Source: Nanobdellota archaeon (GTDB lineage: Archaea; Nanobdellota; Nanobdellia; Pacearchaeales; GW2011-AR1). Taken from it: a DNA stretch of 5,280 bases. Every line of letters begins with the position of its first letter. The stretch's first letter is position 1. Shown here one piece after another: positions 4,018 to 5,280 of this stretch. Location: NCBI GenBank assembly GCA_018901625.1, contig JAHIEM010000040.1, forward strand, positions 1-5,280, given 5' to 3'. Made by a program: the position numbers and the translations under genes. Under the pieces are notes generated by a model. The model did no database searches, was not told where the DNA came from, and saw nothing but the letters and a program-made list of their open reading frames with translations.

Positions 4018-5220
4018 TCAATATCTAGAAATCCTTCTCTTTCTTCTTACAAGGAAAACTGTTAGGGCAGCTGCAACAATAACAGACATGGCAATGAGAA
4101 CTATCCCAATATTTCTAGCTGTGATTGTCCCAATTACTGCTCCAGTGATTCCACTGGGATTGTTTGAATTCTCATTATTATTTTCATTGAGAGGGAGAGT
4201 TACATCAGGTGCTGGAGTTGTTGCAGGAGGAATAGTCAATTGTTCATCAGGCAGTTTCTTTGTGCTATTCCCGTGAACAACTCCTCCATTCCCGGAATTT
4301 CCATTATTATTCTGTGTCTGAGTTCCATAAACTCCCCATAAAGAGAAGTGGTTAGTTATTGCATAAACATAATTGCCAGTTGTATTTACTCCTGTTTCTA
4401 AAGGTAATATCCAGTCAGTTCCATTATAGTAGTATAATCTTAGATTTGATTTATCTAATCCTGCGGCAGATAACTCAGAGGCAGTGTAATAAACCTTTAT
4501 CACTGTTCCAGTTACATCTGAAAGAGAGCTATAAATCTCAAACCATTTTCCTAATGCGGGAATTCCAGATGTGTTTGTTCCATTTGGCTGCGAGGGAAAA
4601 CTTGAAACAACAACTCTTCCTGTTCCATTTAAGCTAATACTAATATTTCCGCCTAAGAACGGAGTATCAACCCCTGACTGAACATTTATCTTTGTTTCAG
4701 TTTTTGAAGCTCCTTGCGGACTTATTGTTATTGAAACTACTTCAGATTTGGCAGGATTATTGTCTGCATTAAGTTTCAATTGCAAATTATGATCTCCAAT
4801 TGAGAAATTAGCTGTATATAATGTAATGTTATAAGTGAAAGTGCCAGGAGCGTATCCATATCTACGATCATATCCGTATCCATAACCATATCCGTATCCA
4901 TATCCATAGTCAGAACTTGGTGTTGTTCCGATTAGTTTTATGTTTATTCCTGTGCAGTTAGTTCCCGGCGCATTTACTGCAAAGGTGCAATAAGGGGAAT
5001 CATCTATGAAAAGTGTTGCATTATTAAGATTTATTCTTTCGTGAGAGTCTATTGTTATTGTTGCTGTAGTTGATATAACCTGTCCTTGTTCAGGGGTTTT
5101 TACATCAAATTCTCCAAGTTTCACACTAAAAGCATTCGCAGGTCCAGATAATACAAGTAGAAGTATAATCACAGAAGTAATTGCCGCGGCAATTACCTTT
5201 TCTCCAGTAAGTTTAGTCAT
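4018..5220 (-). CDS. Secreted, membrane-anchored surface glycoprotein with (YG)n tract
   Basis: This 400-aa protein opens with a Sec signal peptide: basic start, hydrophobic core about 10-25, likely cleavage after ANA (28-30). A beta-rich, Ig-like domain follows (31-170), interrupted by an alternating Tyr-Gly tract (105-117) and a nearby YGY (121-123). Residues 225-300 form a second beta module; the patterns YYYNGTDWILPLETGVNTT and ITNHFSLWGVYG resemble modules placed before the anchor in archaeal surface proteins. A Pro/Thr/Asn-rich stalk (301-357) leads to SGITGAVIG (356-364), a membrane helix (about 368-391) and a basic cytoplasmic tail (RRKRRISRY). Eleven N-X-S/T sequons (67, 88, 131, 138, 192, 198, 213, 216, 266, 279, 318) suggest N-glycosylation. 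C78 and C89 are its only cysteines and could form a disulfide. The specific function is unknown; a cell-surface or adhesion role is inferred. GGTGGTGA lies 4 nt before the ATG and supports this start. Confidence 0.88.
   Translation of the reverse strand: MTKLTGEKVIAAAITSVIILLLVLSGPANAFSVKLGEFDVKTPEQGQVISTTATITIDSHERINLNNATLFIDDSPYCTFAVNAPGTNCTGINIKLIGTTPSSDYGYGYGYGYGYGYDRRYGYAPGTFTYNITLYTANFSIGDHNLQLKLNADNNPAKSEVVSITISPQGASKTETKINVQSGVDTPFLGGNISISLNGTGRVVVSSFPSQPNGTNTSGIPALGKWFEIYSSLSDVTGTVIKVYYTASELSAAGLDKSNLRLYYYNGTDWILPLETGVNTTGNYVYAITNHFSLWGVYGTQTQNNNGNSGNGGVVHGNSTKKLPDEQLTIPPATTPAPDVTLPLNENNNENSNNPSGITGAVIGTITARNIGIVLIAMSVIVAAALTVFLVRRKRRISRY
4852..4908 (-). repeat. Imperfect hexamer tandem repeat coding (Tyr-Gly)n
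   Basis: Tandem 6-nt units (TATCCG/TATCCA on the plus strand) encode alternating Tyr and Gly, an unbroken run from residue 105 to 117. A shorter outlying unit encodes YGY at 121-123, separated by DRR. Because each unit is two codons, gain or loss of a unit keeps the reading frame, so the tract could vary in length between strains without breaking the gene. Confidence 0.75.
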
Positions 5221-5224
5221 GTTT

Positions 5225-5232
5225 TCACCACC
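5225..5232 (-). promoter_or_regulatory. Shine-Dalgarno site of the surface-protein gene
   Basis: On the minus strand GGTGGTGA precedes the ATG by 4 nt and fits the archaeal anti-Shine-Dalgarno pairing (GGAGGTGA type). It is the only strong ribosome binding site in the window. Confidence 0.65.
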
Positions 5233-5240
5233 AAAACTCA

Positions 5241-5263
5241 GTATTTAAACATTGCTATTTTGT
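5241..5263 (-). promoter_or_regulatory. Candidate TATA boxes of the surface-protein gene
   Basis: GTTTAAATAC (5241-5250) is the best TATA match in the window, but it is centred about 26 nt before the ATG and would start the transcript at the ATG, leaving out the Shine-Dalgarno site. ACAAAATAG (5255-5263), a weaker match, would start it near 5233 and give a leader of about 13 nt that includes the ribosome binding site. Confidence 0.5.
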
Positions 5264-5280
5264 AGTAATTAGTAAGTAAC

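Noticed and set aside
4088..4637. Plus-strand frames inside the surface-protein gene
   Set aside because: They are antisense shadows of a gene with signal peptide, sequons and membrane anchor in the correct order.

Overview
The window looks like a piece of a DPANN-type archaeal chromosome (Woesearchaeota/Pacearchaeota-like is my best guess). The DNA is AT-rich. Most genes have a TATA-like box centred about 25 nt upstream of the ATG and no Shine-Dalgarno site, as expected for leaderless archaeal transcripts. The last gene encodes a signal-peptide surface protein with many N-glycosylation sequons, a (YG)n tract and a C-terminal membrane anchor. No bacterial-type promoter, transposase, tRNA, rRNA or CRISPR array is visible. 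The lineage is inferred from style, not from a marker gene.

Layout. 1-163: intergenic array of short perfect hairpins (array A). 236-1729 (+): 497-aa protein of no family I recognise, largely helical with a charged low-complexity linker. 1767-2333 (+): 188-aa disordered, charged protein with its own promoter. 2334-2437: AT-rich spacer with nothing convincing. 2435-2578 (-): doubtful 47-aa membrane peptide. 2538-2859: a second, larger hairpin array (array B), followed by an imperfect hairpin at 2864-2909. 2951-3409 (+): YwgA-like protein. 3404-3928 (-): PIN-domain (VapC-like) ribonuclease, convergent with and overlapping the previous gene by 6 bp. 4018-5220 (-): secreted, membrane-anchored surface protein with its promoter up to about 5263.

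The most unusual content is the pair of hairpin arrays. Five hairpin pairs occur, two in A and three in B. Each hairpin begins TCA and ends TGA, and the two hairpins of each pair are separated by exactly 6 nt. Blocks of A and B are recognisably homologous, one in direct and one in inverted orientation, and most differences between copies are compensatory stem changes. Parts of each array are also enclosed in longer-range stems, giving multibranched folds. This points to a dispersed, structure-conserved intergenic element of unknown function.

The 497-aa and 188-aa genes are neighbours on the same strand but appear to be separately promoted. The YwgA-like and PIN genes form a compact tail-to-tail pair that may be a toxin-antitoxin-like or defence unit. 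This is inferred only from domain type and arrangement.
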